Positions 43,312 to 52,949 of a stretch of DNA of 64,000 nt are shown here, piece by piece. The translations under genes were made by a program, and so were the position numbers. Each line of letters opens with the position of its first letter. Position 1 is the first letter of the stretch. Origin of the DNA: an uncultured Eubacteriales bacterium (GTDB lineage: Bacteria; Bacillota; Clostridia; Lachnospirales; Lachnospiraceae); contig OMWY01000011.1 of the NCBI GenBank assembly GCA_900314885.1, positions 1 through 64,000 of the forward strand, read 5' to 3'. The notes under the pieces are model-generated. The model saw nothing but the letters and a program-made list of their open reading frames with translations. It was not told the origin of the DNA and ran no database searches.

Positions 43312-43341
43312 ATTATAACTTTTTGCCATATGTGATGTCAA
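43312..43341 (-). promoter_or_regulatory. Sigma-A promoter of the rhomboid-GerW operon
   Basis: Minus strand: TTGACA (43341-43336), 18-bp spacer, TATAAT (43317-43312), 24 bp above the start codon; AAAGGAG follows. Confidence 0.78.
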
Positions 43342-43409
43342 GACTTGTAATAATGAAAAATATGGAAAATCGCTCTCTTCATTACAAAGTTGCGTTTTTG
43401 TATCTGTCA

Positions 43410-43438
43410 TTGATTATTTTTTTCTTATATAATATAAT
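43410..43438 (+). promoter_or_regulatory. Sigma-A promoter of the activase gene
   Basis: TTGATT (43410-43415), 17-bp spacer, TATAAT (43433-43438), about 58 bp above the ATG at 43496. A second overlapping TATAAT is at 43428-43433. Confidence 0.72.
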
Positions 43439-43495
43439 GTTGTTTAAGATAAACTGTCGCGCTATTAGTGATTGCGACGGTGGAAAGGTATAAAT

Positions 43496-46400
43496 ATGCA
43501 GGGAAACGTGATGAGGTTAGGCATCGACATCGGCTCCACTACAGTTAAGATAGCCGTCATCGATGGCAACAGCAATATAGTATTTTCAGATTATAAGAGA
43601 CATTTCGCGAATATACAGGAAACCCTGGCGGACCTTATTCATGAAGCTATAGAGACATGCGGCAATGTTAACGTCGCTCCGGTAATCACAGGTTCCGGGG
43701 CACTTTCCATTTCTAAGGTATTAAATATTCCTTTTGTTCAGGAAGTCATAGCCGTTTCGACAGCTCTTAAGACCTTCGCCCCGGAAACGGACGTAGCTAT
43801 CGAGCTCGGTGGTGAAGACGCGAAGATTATTTACTTCACGAATGGTATAGAACAACGCATGAACGGCATCTGCGCAGGCGGTACCGGATCATTTATCGAT
43901 CAGATGGCTGTTCTCCTTAAGACTGACGCGGCAGGGTTAAACGAGTACGCAAAGAGCTACCGGTCCATTTATCCGATAGCCGCGAGATGCGGCGTTTTCG
44001 CGAAGTCCGATATTCAGCCTCTTATCAATGATGGCGCCGCTAAGCCGGACCTGGCGGAATCCATTTTCCAGGCGGTTGTGAATCAGACAATCTCAGGACT
44101 TGCCTGTGGTAAGCCTATTAAGGGACATGTGGCCTTCCTTGGGGGTCCGCTCCACTTCTTGACAGAGCTTCGCAAGGCATTTATAAGAACATTGAAGCTC
44201 ACGGATGATGAAGTCATAGCGCCTTATGATTCACATCTTTTCGCTGCCCGCGGCGCCGCTATGAGCAGCAAATATGAGACAGAGGTGAATCTTTCCGAGC
44301 TCTATACAAAGCTTCACGACCACGTTGAGATTCAGAGCGAAGTTGCCCGTATGGAGCCTCTTTTTAAGGATGAGAGTGAATATAAGGCCTTTATAGATGA
44401 ACACGCGAACGCAACTGTAAAGAAGGGTGATCTCGCCTCCTACCATGGGAACGCCTTTCTAGGCATTGACGCAGGTTCAACTACCACGAAGGTGGCTCTT
44501 GTCGGTGAAGACGGCACTCTCCTTTACTCATTTTACTCAAATAATAACGGAAGCCCGCTTAAAACCGCTATTGCCGCCATGGATGAGATAAAGCACCTGA
44601 TGCCTCCTACGGCAAGAATCGCGAGATCATGCTCAACAGGCTACGGTGAGAAGCTTCTCAAATCCGCCTTTATGCTTGATGAGGGTGAAGTAGAGACTGT
44701 ATCTCATTACGAGGCAGCTGCCTTCTTTGACCCGAGTGTTGATACAATCCTTGACATCGGCGGCCAGGATATGAAGTGCATAAAGATAAAGGACGGCACT
44801 GTTGACAGCGTTCTCTTAAATGAAGCCTGTTCTTCAGGCTGCGGTTCCTTTATCGAAACATTTGCGAAATCTCTCGGCTATGAGGTTAAGGATTTCGCTA
44901 AGGCTGCCCTCTTCGCTAAGAACCCTATAGATCTGGGCAGCCGCTGCACTGTCTTCATGAATTCAAAAGTAAAGCAGGCTCAGAAGGAAGGCGCTACCGT
45001 AGAGGATATTTCAGCAGGACTGGCTTACTCGGTAATAAGGAACGCTCTTGTCAAGGTCATTAAGCTTACAGACCCGAAGCAGTTAGGTGAAAATGTCGTC
45101 GTTCAGGGCGGAACATTTTATAACGACGCTGTACTCAGAAGCTTTGAGCGCATCAGTGGACATAAGGCAATCAGGCCTGATATCGCCGGTATTATGGGCG
45201 CTTTCGGAGCGGCTCTTGTGGCAAGAAAGCACTATGAGGCGGGTGAAGAGACAAGCACGCTCTCCTTTGATCAGATAAGCGCCCTTACCTACGATACAAG
45301 GATGACCCACTGCAAGGGCTGCAATAATAACTGCATGCTCACTGTCAACATATTTAACGGCGGAAGAAAATTCATTTCCGGAAATCGTTGCGAGAAGGGA
45401 CTCGGCCTCACCAAGAACGCGGAGAACATCCCTAACATGTTCGATTGGAAAATGAAGAGAATGTTCGGTTATACTCCTCTTCCCGAGTCGGAAACAAAGC
45501 GTGGAATTATCGGCATTCCGAGGGTTCTCAACATGTACGAGGACTACCCTTTCTGGTTTACTTTCTTTACAAAATTAGGATACAGCGTAGTCCTGTCGCC
45601 TGTCAGCACCAGAAAAATATATGAACTCGGTATCGAGTCCATCCCTTCGGAATCGGAATGCTATCCGGCAAAAATTGCCCATGGACATGTAAAATGGCTT
45701 GTGGATCAGGGAATAAAGCATATCTTCTATCCTTGCATACCTTACGAGCACAACGAAACACCGGACGCGAATAACCACTATAACTGCCCTATCGTAACTT
45801 CCTACGGCGAAAATATAAAGAACAACATGGAAGAACTCGACGACCCTTCTATTAATTTTGAGAATCCATTTCTCTCAATGGAAAATGAAGAGATTCTCAC
45901 TGACAGGCTCGTTGAGATATTTAAAGGCCGTATAAGTAGGAAAGAAATCCGCGAAGCAGCCCATGAGGCATGGCTTGAGCAGATGAAGGCAAAGCAGGAT
46001 ACCGAAGAGGAAGGCGAGAAGGTCCTTAAATATCTTAAGGACACTGGGCGTAAGGGAATCGTGCTTGCCGGAAGACCTTACCATATTGATCCTGAGATAA
46101 ACCACGGTATACCTGAGCTTGTAAACTCTCTTGGCGCCGCTGTTCTTACTGAAGACAGTATAGCCCACCTGGGTAAGGTTGACAGGCCACTTATTGTAAT
46201 GGACCAGTGGATGTATCACAGCAGGCTTTATAAAGCCGCCTGCTTCGTCAAGACCGAACCGAACCTCGAGCTGGTACAGCTTTCAAGCTTCGGATGCGGT
46301 CTCGATGCGGTGACTCGTGACCAGGTCGGCGATATACTCACAAGCGCAGGTAAGATTTATACAGCTCTTAAAATAGATGAGGTCAGCAACCTCGGTGGTG

Positions 46401-47779
46401 TAAGAATCAGACTCCGTTCCCTTCTCTCCGCCGTAAGGGACAGAGACGAGAAGGGAATTACGGCCCATGAGGCCAGCTCATCATTTGACAGAGAAATCTT
46501 TACTGAGGACATGAAAGATTATACTCTTCTCTTCCCTCAGATGAGTCCTATTCATTTCAGACTGTTGAAGGAAGCAGTAAGCATTACAGGTTATAAATTC
46601 GAGGTACTGCCGGATGATCACAGTGTCATTAATGAAGGGCTTAAGGCTGTTAACAACGATGCCTGCTACCCTTCCATCCTAACAGTTGGTCAGATTATGA
46701 CAGCTGTTAAGTGTGGAAAATACGACACCCACAAGCTTGCTATATTTATCACGCAAACCGGTGGTGGCTGCAGGGCTTCGAATTATATCGGATTTATAAG
46801 ACGAGCCTTAAGGAAAGAGGGCTACGGATATATTCCTGTGGTTTCAGTGTCCTGGCAGATGTTCGAGAGAAATCCGGGATGGAAACCAACTCCTAAGATG
46901 GGAATCGCCGCGCTTCAGGCACTTATCTATGGAGATATTCTCATGAAGTGCCTTTACGCCACCAGACCTTATGAGGCTGAAAAAGGAGCGGCAAACGCTC
47001 TTTATGAAAAATGGAATGCTAAGTGCATAGACAATATAAGAAATGATACCGGAATGAGCAAGTTCCGCTTCACCTGTCGTGATATGATAAAGGAATTTGA
47101 TAACCTTCCTCGTGTTGAAGGCCTTACCAAGCCTAAGGTAGGAGTCGTTGGTGAGATACTTGTAAAGTACCTTCCATCCGGAAATAACCATGTGGTTGAC
47201 CTTCTTGAGCAGGAGGGAGCGGAAGCTGTTGTTCCTGACCTTATGGACTTTTTCCTCTACTGCGCTTATAACCCGCAGTACCAGGCTAAGTACCTAGGCA
47301 AGAGCAAGAAGGTTGCCCGTTTCATGAAGATAGCGATAAAGTTCCTCGAATATTTCAGGAACGCCGCAAGGAAAGAATTTGAGCAGAGCAAGCACTTCAC
47401 TCCACCTGCGAATATTTACGATCTCGCTAAATACGCAAGCGATATAGTCTCATGTGGCAACCAGACAGGTGAGGGCTGGTTCCTTACAGGTGAAATGATA
47501 GAACTCATAAAGAACGGAGTTCCTAACATACTCTGTACACAGCCTTTTGGCTGCCTTCCTAACCACGTAGTCGGTAAGGGAGTAATAAAGAAGCTTCGTC
47601 AGATGTATCCGGGCACAAATGTCATGGCTATAGACTATGATCCGGGCGCCAGTGAAGTAAACCAGCTGAATCGTATCAAGCTGCTGCTTGCTACGGCAAA
47701 TAACGAATTAATAGATAAGAGTTATCATTGCGAAAACGGAGAAGCGGGCGATGCCGATCTTGAGGAGAGTGCCGGGTAA
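43496..47779 (+). CDS. Giant 2-hydroxyacyl-CoA dehydratase activase-like protein (two BadF/HgdC ATPase domains, DUF2229)
   Basis: The 1427 residues start with an actin-like ATPase domain (GIDIGSTTVKIAVID, then GAGG-type ICAGGTGSF and ARCGVF). A second copy near residues 322-580 has FLGIDAGSTTTKVALV, ACSSGCGSF and GSRCTVF. In HgdC each subunit gives two cysteines to a bridging [4Fe-4S] cluster; both pairs are visible. A DUF2229-type region follows (SESECYPAK near 720), and the C-terminal third resembles dehydratase-component proteins (CRASNYIGFIRR, CTQPFGCLPNHV). The activase injects electrons by ATP hydrolysis. No dehydratase or CoA-transferase genes are adjacent, so the partner is unknown. 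The ATG at 43496 has GGAAAGG upstream. Confidence 0.9.
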   Translation: MQGNVMRLGIDIGSTTVKIAVIDGNSNIVFSDYKRHFANIQETLADLIHEAIETCGNVNVAPVITGSGALSISKVLNIPFVQEVIAVSTALKTFAPETDVAIELGGEDAKIIYFTNGIEQRMNGICAGGTGSFIDQMAVLLKTDAAGLNEYAKSYRSIYPIAARCGVFAKSDIQPLINDGAAKPDLAESIFQAVVNQTISGLACGKPIKGHVAFLGGPLHFLTELRKAFIRTLKLTDDEVIAPYDSHLFAARGAAMSSKYETEVNLSELYTKLHDHVEIQSEVARMEPLFKDESEYKAFIDEHANATVKKGDLASYHGNAFLGIDAGSTTTKVALVGEDGTLLYSFYSNNNGSPLKTAIAAMDEIKHLMPPTARIARSCSTGYGEKLLKSAFMLDEGEVETVSHYEAAAFFDPSVDTILDIGGQDMKCIKIKDGTVDSVLLNEACSSGCGSFIETFAKSLGYEVKDFAKAALFAKNPIDLGSRCTVFMNSKVKQAQKEGATVEDISAGLAYSVIRNALVKVIKLTDPKQLGENVVVQGGTFYNDAVLRSFERISGHKAIRPDIAGIMGAFGAALVARKHYEAGEETSTLSFDQISALTYDTRMTHCKGCNNNCMLTVNIFNGGRKFISGNRCEKGLGLTKNAENIPNMFDWKMKRMFGYTPLPESETKRGIIGIPRVLNMYEDYPFWFTFFTKLGYSVVLSPVSTRKIYELGIESIPSESECYPAKIAHGHVKWLVDQGIKHIFYPCIPYEHNETPDANNHYNCPIVTSYGENIKNNMEELDDPSINFENPFLSMENEEILTDRLVEIFKGRISRKEIREAAHEAWLEQMKAKQDTEEEGEKVLKYLKDTGRKGIVLAGRPYHIDPEINHGIPELVNSLGAAVLTEDSIAHLGKVDRPLIVMDQWMYHSRLYKAACFVKTEPNLELVQLSSFGCGLDAVTRDQVGDILTSAGKIYTALKIDEVSNLGGVRIRLRSLLSAVRDRDEKGITAHEASSSFDREIFTEDMKDYTLLFPQMSPIHFRLLKEAVSITGYKFEVLPDDHSVINEGLKAVNNDACYPSILTVGQIMTAVKCGKYDTHKLAIFITQTGGGCRASNYIGFIRRALRKEGYGYIPVVSVSWQMFERNPGWKPTPKMGIAALQALIYGDILMKCLYATRPYEAEKGAANALYEKWNAKCIDNIRNDTGMSKFRFTCRDMIKEFDNLPRVEGLTKPKVGVVGEILVKYLPSGNNHVVDLLEQEGAEAVVPDLMDFFLYCAYNPQYQAKYLGKSKKVARFMKIAIKFLEYFRNAARKEFEQSKHFTPPANIYDLAKYASDIVSCGNQTGEGWFLTGEMIELIKNGVPNILCTQPFGCLPNHVVGKGVIKKLRQMYPGTNVMAIDYDPGASEVNQLNRIKLLLATANNELIDKSYHCENGEAGDADLEESAG

Positions 47780-47783
47780 TAAG

Positions 47784-47818
47784 AAAAGAGGATAGATTTT
47801 ATCTATCCTCTTTTTTAT
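47784..47818 (+). terminator. Intrinsic terminator of the activase gene
   Basis: AAAAGAGGATAGAT and its exact complement flank a TTT loop, giving a stem of up to 14 bp closed by TTTTTTATAT. Confidence 0.85.
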
Positions 47819-47820
47819 AT

Positions 47821-47935
47821 AGACTCCCTCTATGAGGGAGCTGTCTGTTGTCATAGGCGGGTCCCACGAAGTGGGTGGCTATGACTAGTATGCTCCTTAG
47901 GAGCATACATTATATGCGAAACTGACTGAAGGAGT
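47821..47935. repeat. Cluster of tight hairpins between activase and galactanase
   Basis: In order: CTCCCTC / GAGGGAG with loop TAT (47824-47840); GTCATAG / CTATGAC (47850-47856 with 47879-47885) enclosing CCCAC / GTGGG with loop GAA (47863-47875); GTATGCTCC / GGAGCATAC with loop TTA (47888-47908); then a short GACT / AGTC hairpin reaching the galactanase stop. The cluster occupies the whole gap between two convergent 3' ends, just beyond a normal terminator. Confidence 0.65.
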
Positions 47936-47937
47936 CG

Positions 47938-50223
47938 TTAGTCACCTGTTCTGAAGAGACTTATATCATCAACGACAACCCACGGTCCATCGCCGCTCAC
48001 GCTCATTCTGGTACCGACCTTGACTGACTTGACTCCGTCAGGAATTACAATATCGGTTACCTGGGCATGATACCAGTCCTTCCAGGTATTGTTGAACTGA
48101 ATCTCAGTCTTGTAAGTCTTAGACTTGCCATCCTTATCGGTTACCTTGATATAGAGCTTAGAATCATCATTTAGTGTAGCAACCTTAGTACCCTGATAAT
48201 AGGCATTTAACTGATAAGTTCCGGCAGTCATCTTAGAGGTATCAACCTTCTGGTTAATCTCAAAGTCTATACTCTTCTCGTCCCAGCCGGTATAATAATA
48301 CTGACCATGGTGAGCGTTATCCGTACTTACATCTACCTTAGGAGCACCGCCACCATTCGGATCATAGTTCTTTACGGTCCAACCGCTACCGTCACCGTCG
48401 TTATCCTCAAAATCACCGTTTGTGATGAAATTGTCACCAATAACCGTAACTTCGCAGGTAGTAGTAAACTTACCCTTCTCTACAGAGATAGACTCTCCCT
48501 TTGAATCATATGAGAAAGCGTCAATATCACCGGTTACAGTAGTTGTTCCAAAATCAGCAGCCTTAATAGTGTCAGCAACATCGTCAGGCCATACGACATT
48601 CACCTGAACATTTGTCCCGTCAGTAAGATGAACAGTAGTCTGTGTAGGAAGGTCTGTGCTCTCATGATACTTTGTCTGAGCAGTAAGAGTATCTATATTC
48701 TTTACATTTACAGGGCCACTCGATCCCGTCTTTACATACTGATATACCTTTAAAGACTCAAGAGCCTTGCCCGTATAATCGAAATACGCCTGATTATCCC
48801 AAGTACAGCCATTTTCATCGTCATGGACTTCAGGATCGTAACCCTTAGCGTACTTTGAAGCCCATCCTGAGCCATACTTGTTCCATGTGGATTTGTCAAC
48901 AGGAAGCCATGCCGGTTCCCAGTAAAATGTTCCTAGTCCCATCTTGCCTACACTTGCGACAGCAGCCATCGCGTCCCTAATAGCCTGTGCCTGGCCTTCA
49001 GGAGTGATTGGATAATTGTAAGTCTGATCTCCTGCCTGTCCGCTTACAATAACACCATAACCATCACCATCTTCTGTGGTAAATGCGTAAGAAACCTCGG
49101 CTACCATGACCTTCTTGTTAAATGTACCTGCTATCTTCTTAAGATTCGTGGCAAGGGTATCAGCGCTGCCATGCCAGAAAGGATAGTAGGATGTAGCAAA
49201 TACATCAAAATCAACGCCTGCAGCAACAAGATCCTTTACTCTGCCATACTGATAGCCTTCCTTCTGAGGATCGGTATAGTGAACAGCTATTAATATGTCA
49301 GGATCTACAGCCCTTACCGCCTTAGCGCATGCTGACAGGAATGGAAATACATCAGAATCCTGATTCATTCCGGCGCAGCCATTATTTATCTCGTTACCTA
49401 TCTGAACCATGCCTACATCTACACCGGCATCCTTAAGGGTATTAAGAGACTCGGTTGTAAATTTCGCTCCGGCTTCTGCCTTCTCGGAAGGTGTCATATC
49501 TGTCCAGGCCTTAGGAGCCTTCTGCTTATTAGGGTCAGCCCAGAAATCCGAATAATGGAAATCAATAAGAACCTTCATTCCGTGATCGGTGGCAAGCTTG
49601 CCTATGTAAGCCGCGTTGTCGACATCACAGTTTCCGGCACCGTATCCTTCAGGATTTACTTCGGTTCCATCCGACAGAGCGTAGACGGTGTATCCCTCGT
49701 CACCGGTTGAAGCTGTTACGTCTCCGGCGGAATATTCCTTGCCATTGTCATCCACATACTTGATGTTACCGCTGTCATCTACAGCGTAAGGGCAATTCCA
49801 TACACGAAGACGGACATAATTCACTCCCGCTTCCTGTAATATATCAAAAAGGTTTGCCTCATTGCCATCAAAATCATAATACTTAGCGCCGCTCTTTATC
49901 TCTGAGAGATATGAGCTGACATCAACTCCGTTAATGAAGTCTGAGCTTAAATTATCGATTTTCTTCACTGATATACCCGCGTCCACCGGACCATCATCTG
50001 TTTCCTCAGCAGCAGTGGTCGATGCTGAGGACGCAGCTTCTGAAGCTTCGGAAGCTGACGCGCTGCCGGTGGTGGAAGCAGTGCTGCTTACGGTACTGGC
50101 TGATTTGACCGTGCTTCCTGAAGCGCTGCCGCTAGAAGACGAACGTCCGCAACCGGCCAACATAGAAATTGCCATTGCGAAACACAGTGATAACGGTAGA
50201 ACCTTTTTTCCTTTGCTTTTCAC
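47938..50223 (-). CDS. Arabinogalactan endo-beta-1,4-galactanase (GH53) lipoprotein
   Basis: The enzyme cleaves beta-1,4-galactan side chains of pectin outside the cell. After a lipoprotein signal ending SMLAGC and an 85-residue Ser/Ala/Thr-rich spacer comes the GH53 barrel: GVDVSSYLSEI, NYVRLRVWN, acid/base glutamate in VQIGNEINNGC and nucleophile in VMVAEVSYAF. A bacterial Ig-like domain (VNVVWPDDV) and a C-terminal galactan-binding-like module (FITNGDFEDN to VVVDDISLF, CBM61-like) follow. The GTG at 50223 is preferred: GGAGG lies eight bases upstream, inside the longer frame with ATG at 50238. The promoter is a TATAAT near 50293 on the minus strand with a poor -35, and two palindromes are nearby. 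Confidence 0.9.
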   Translation of the reverse strand: MKSKGKKVLPLSLCFAMAISMLAGCGRSSSSGSASGSTVKSASTVSSTASTTGSASASEASEAASSASTTAAEETDDGPVDAGISVKKIDNLSSDFINGVDVSSYLSEIKSGAKYYDFDGNEANLFDILQEAGVNYVRLRVWNCPYAVDDSGNIKYVDDNGKEYSAGDVTASTGDEGYTVYALSDGTEVNPEGYGAGNCDVDNAAYIGKLATDHGMKVLIDFHYSDFWADPNKQKAPKAWTDMTPSEKAEAGAKFTTESLNTLKDAGVDVGMVQIGNEINNGCAGMNQDSDVFPFLSACAKAVRAVDPDILIAVHYTDPQKEGYQYGRVKDLVAAGVDFDVFATSYYPFWHGSADTLATNLKKIAGTFNKKVMVAEVSYAFTTEDGDGYGVIVSGQAGDQTYNYPITPEGQAQAIRDAMAAVASVGKMGLGTFYWEPAWLPVDKSTWNKYGSGWASKYAKGYDPEVHDDENGCTWDNQAYFDYTGKALESLKVYQYVKTGSSGPVNVKNIDTLTAQTKYHESTDLPTQTTVHLTDGTNVQVNVVWPDDVADTIKAADFGTTTVTGDIDAFSYDSKGESISVEKGKFTTTCEVTVIGDNFITNGDFEDNDGDGSGWTVKNYDPNGGGAPKVDVSTDNAHHGQYYYTGWDEKSIDFEINQKVDTSKMTAGTYQLNAYYQGTKVATLNDDSKLYIKVTDKDGKSKTYKTEIQFNNTWKDWYHAQVTDIVIPDGVKSVKVGTRMSVSGDGPWVVVDDISLFRTGD

Positions 50224-50269
50224 CTTACATACCTCCATACATTGCAATTTTGCGCTATGATTAGATACC

Positions 50270-50279
50270 GCAATATTGC
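50270..50279 (-). promoter_or_regulatory. Possible operator downstream of the galactanase -10
   Basis: GCAATATTGC is a perfect 10-bp palindrome just beyond the -10 (TATAAT near 50293, minus strand). Its place near the expected transcription start suits a repressor site. Evidence is positional only. Confidence 0.3.
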
Positions 50280-50351
50280 TACTGCCTATATTATAACATA
50301 CGGTGAAAATAATTGCTATCAATAATACTTAACAAAGTTTCAGGCAAAAAA

Positions 50352-50368
50352 TTGTGCATAATGCACAA
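50352..50368. promoter_or_regulatory. 17-bp palindrome upstream of the galactanase promoter
   Basis: TTGTGCAT and ATGCACAA flank a single A, a perfect palindrome about 60 bp above the -10. It has no T-tract as a terminator of ThrE and no usable loop. It could bind an AraC/LacI-type regulator of galactan use, but no regulator gene is nearby. Confidence 0.4.
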
Positions 50369-50432
50369 ATATTTATTTGGTACAGGCGCAACTTGCGCTT
50401 ATATATTCACTTCCTTATGTTCTCCTGCTCCT

Positions 50433-51689
50433 TCAATGCCCGACAAGCCTCAGCTTCTTGCGTTCCCTGGCTGAAGCATAAACTGAAGTAGTGACAAGCA
50501 TTCCTACCGCTATGGCAAGCGCTATAACTAAAGTGTTCATTCCCGTCATACTGAACTCATGCCATTTCTGATCAACCGCGTATGACAATGATCGGTAGAG
50601 AGAACCTCCCGGAACAAGGGGCATTATAGCCGATACCAGAAAAATAGTCGCCGGAGCCTTCTTGTACTTTGCCATCTTTTCAGCGTAAAAAGTAACAACT
50701 ATTGTAGCAAAGAGATAGCGCGACGGGTCATTTACGGTAAATGTTCCCGCAAAAAGGTAGGCTATCCATGAAAGGCCACCTCCCAGTCCGCAAGCCGCAA
50801 GCCTGTCACCCTTGACATTATAGATAGTGGAATATCCCAAAGCCCCGAGAAAAGCCATAACAATTTCCACCGGGTAAAGTATGTATAGAGGCAGCGTAAA
50901 AGCCTTATCAGCGCCCAGGACCACAAAGTTATTATTAAAAAAATGTTCCGACGCCGTAAAGCCAAAGGCAATAGTTACAGCCGTAAGAATCGCTTCAAGA
51001 AAACGCACGACTCCAGTAATGGTATCACCACCGAACATATCACGCATGGAATTAGTAAGAATAATCCCCGGAATCAGTATCATAACGTCTCCGATACTTA
51101 CCATACTTACCGAATGCGCAAGTCCCATTGCTACGAAAGCCGAAGCGAGGAATCCTCCTACGAGCGAGCTTACAAAAAGCATAAGGAAGTTGTTTAGCTT
51201 AAACCTATTCCATACTATATCTATTCCGAAAAACGGTATTGCTATAATTGCGCTTACAAGTCCATCACTTACATCTCCGCCAAAGAACATAGAAAAAGCG
51301 AATGCCACAAGAAGATAGGCAAAAAGGCGTATCTGCCATTGATATCTTCCTTCAGCTATGACAGAGTCATATTCTTTTCTGGCCTCTCCCACGTCCATTT
51401 TTCTCTCGCATATGTGACGACTTAACGCGTTCATCTTGTCAAGTCTGTTCATGTCAGATGAAAATCCCTTTATACGCCTCGTCTGCGTAACTGAGCCCTG
51501 CTCTTTTGGATATACAGTCACTATCAGACTCGTCGTAATAGAGAGTACCTCTGCCTTATCAGCCCCATAAGCCATACAGATTCTGTAAATGCTGTCCTCT
51601 ACTCGCGATACTTCAGCGCCGGATACCATCATCTGCTCACCTATATCAAGTATAAGTGTCAGCCTTTCATCCCATAAATTGCCTTCCAT
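50433..51689 (-). CDS. ThrE family threonine/serine exporter (fused form)
   Basis: The 418 residues combine the N-terminal ThrE cytoplasmic block (LILDIGEQMMVSGAEVSRVEDSIYRI and SITTSLIVTVY) with about ten membrane helices, the last part (from about 280) corresponding to the ThrE_2 half. Family members export threonine and serine; the substrate here is inferred. Codons begin after GGGGTGG. It follows the rhodanese-TtcA gene by 15 bp and ends the ABC operon. Confidence 0.88.
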   Translation of the reverse strand: MEGNLWDERLTLILDIGEQMMVSGAEVSRVEDSIYRICMAYGADKAEVLSITTSLIVTVYPKEQGSVTQTRRIKGFSSDMNRLDKMNALSRHICERKMDVGEARKEYDSVIAEGRYQWQIRLFAYLLVAFAFSMFFGGDVSDGLVSAIIAIPFFGIDIVWNRFKLNNFLMLFVSSLVGGFLASAFVAMGLAHSVSMVSIGDVMILIPGIILTNSMRDMFGGDTITGVVRFLEAILTAVTIAFGFTASEHFFNNNFVVLGADKAFTLPLYILYPVEIVMAFLGALGYSTIYNVKGDRLAACGLGGGLSWIAYLFAGTFTVNDPSRYLFATIVVTFYAEKMAKYKKAPATIFLVSAIMPLVPGGSLYRSLSYAVDQKWHEFSMTGMNTLVIALAIAVGMLVTTSVYASARERKKLRLVGH

Positions 51690-51704
51690 TGTCTGCCACC
51701 CCGG

Positions 51705-52940
51705 TCAATATCTCTCAAGAAAGCTGTGCTTCACATCATTGTCCTTGTAAGCGATTACGGTCTTAAGATTTACATTTTCCATACTCTTAAATATATTAGC
51801 TTCAACGCTTGGATTTGTTTTATGAAGCTCGGCTATGAGATTCTTTACATCATCACGTCTGCTGCCCCTGCTGCCGCCACAGGACGTACAGTTTTCCGTA
51901 AACCGGCAGGCGCACTGGATAAAAGAAAGTCCATTGTAATCCCTCCATGCCTTAATAGCCGATTCATGTACCATATACATAGGCCTGATAAGCTCAAGTC
52001 CCGGAAAATTGTTGCTGTGAAGCTTCGGCATCATAGTCTCAAACTTACCGGCGTACAGCATCCCCATCATAACTGTCTCTATGACATCATCAAAATGGTG
52101 GCCAAGCGCTATCTTATTGCAGCCTCGCTTACGAGCTTCCCTGTATAGATATCCACGGCGCATTCTTGCGCAGAGATAACACGGATTCTTCTCCACATTC
52201 GCAACGGAATCGAAAATCCGGGTCTCAAATATCTCAATCGGAACACCAAGGAGCTTCGCGTTATCCTCAATAATTTTCCTGTTTTCAGCGTTATATCCCG
52301 GATCCATAACCACAAACTTTAGGCCGAAGTTAACCTTGTGGTGCTTCATCAGCTCCTGCATAAGCTTTGCGAGGAGAAATGAATCCTTGCCTCCCGAAAT
52401 ACAGACCATGATGTTATCGCCCTCATTTACGAGTTCATATTCCTTTACAGCCTTAATAAATGGGCTCCATATATCTACGTGGTATGTCTTTATTATGCTC
52501 TTCTCTATAGCCCTCGTGCGGTCCTTAAGACCATCTTCTCTCGCAACGGTTTCCTCAAGTCTCTGCCTTACGAGCGACCGCCAGCCGCCAAGCACATTCT
52601 TCGCGTTAAAGCCATGAAAACGCATTACATTCGCGACAAAATCGCTCCTTAACCCAGTATGGCAGAAAATAAACAGCGGAAAAGCCTTCGCGTCAGACTC
52701 GTTCTTACAGATGTCCGGAAATTTTTCGCATAAGAAATCAACTATCATAGTCTCAAATGGCTTTACTTCCTCTATCTCCATATCATCCGTAACAAAGAAC
52801 GGAACTGAAAAAGCGCCCGGGAAGGAACCGCGCTTAAAGTCCCCTTCCGGACGTATATCAATTACTGCCCCGGCAGCCGCCGGGGACTCAGAGTTCTTAA
52901 AAAGTTCTGTCAATTCGTCTAAACTAATGCCTTCGTTCAT
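51705..52940 (-). CDS. Rhodanese domain fused to TtcA-like tRNA thiolation ATPase
   Basis: Residues 1-130 form a rhodanese domain (VIDIRPEGDF, then active loop CHTGLRSD with cysteine near 93). Residues 140-411 form a PP-loop ATPase of the TtcA type: ISGGKDS near 187, the ligand pair CYLC near 259 (PCYLCARMRRGY), GHHFDDVIET and a further CACRF...CTSCGG block. TtcA makes 2-thiocytidine in tRNA with a [4Fe-4S] cluster. The fusion would place a sulfur carrier next to its user; this is inference. It lies between the DUF4340 gene and thrE. Confidence 0.85.
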   Translation of the reverse strand: MNEGISLDELTELFKNSESPAAAGAVIDIRPEGDFKRGSFPGAFSVPFFVTDDMEIEEVKPFETMIVDFLCEKFPDICKNESDAKAFPLFIFCHTGLRSDFVANVMRFHGFNAKNVLGGWRSLVRQRLEETVAREDGLKDRTRAIEKSIIKTYHVDIWSPFIKAVKEYELVNEGDNIMVCISGGKDSFLLAKLMQELMKHHKVNFGLKFVVMDPGYNAENRKIIEDNAKLLGVPIEIFETRIFDSVANVEKNPCYLCARMRRGYLYREARKRGCNKIALGHHFDDVIETVMMGMLYAGKFETMMPKLHSNNFPGLELIRPMYMVHESAIKAWRDYNGLSFIQCACRFTENCTSCGGSRGSRRDDVKNLIAELHKTNPSVEANIFKSMENVNLKTVIAYKDNDVKHSFLERY

Positions 52941-52949
52941 CTTATATAC

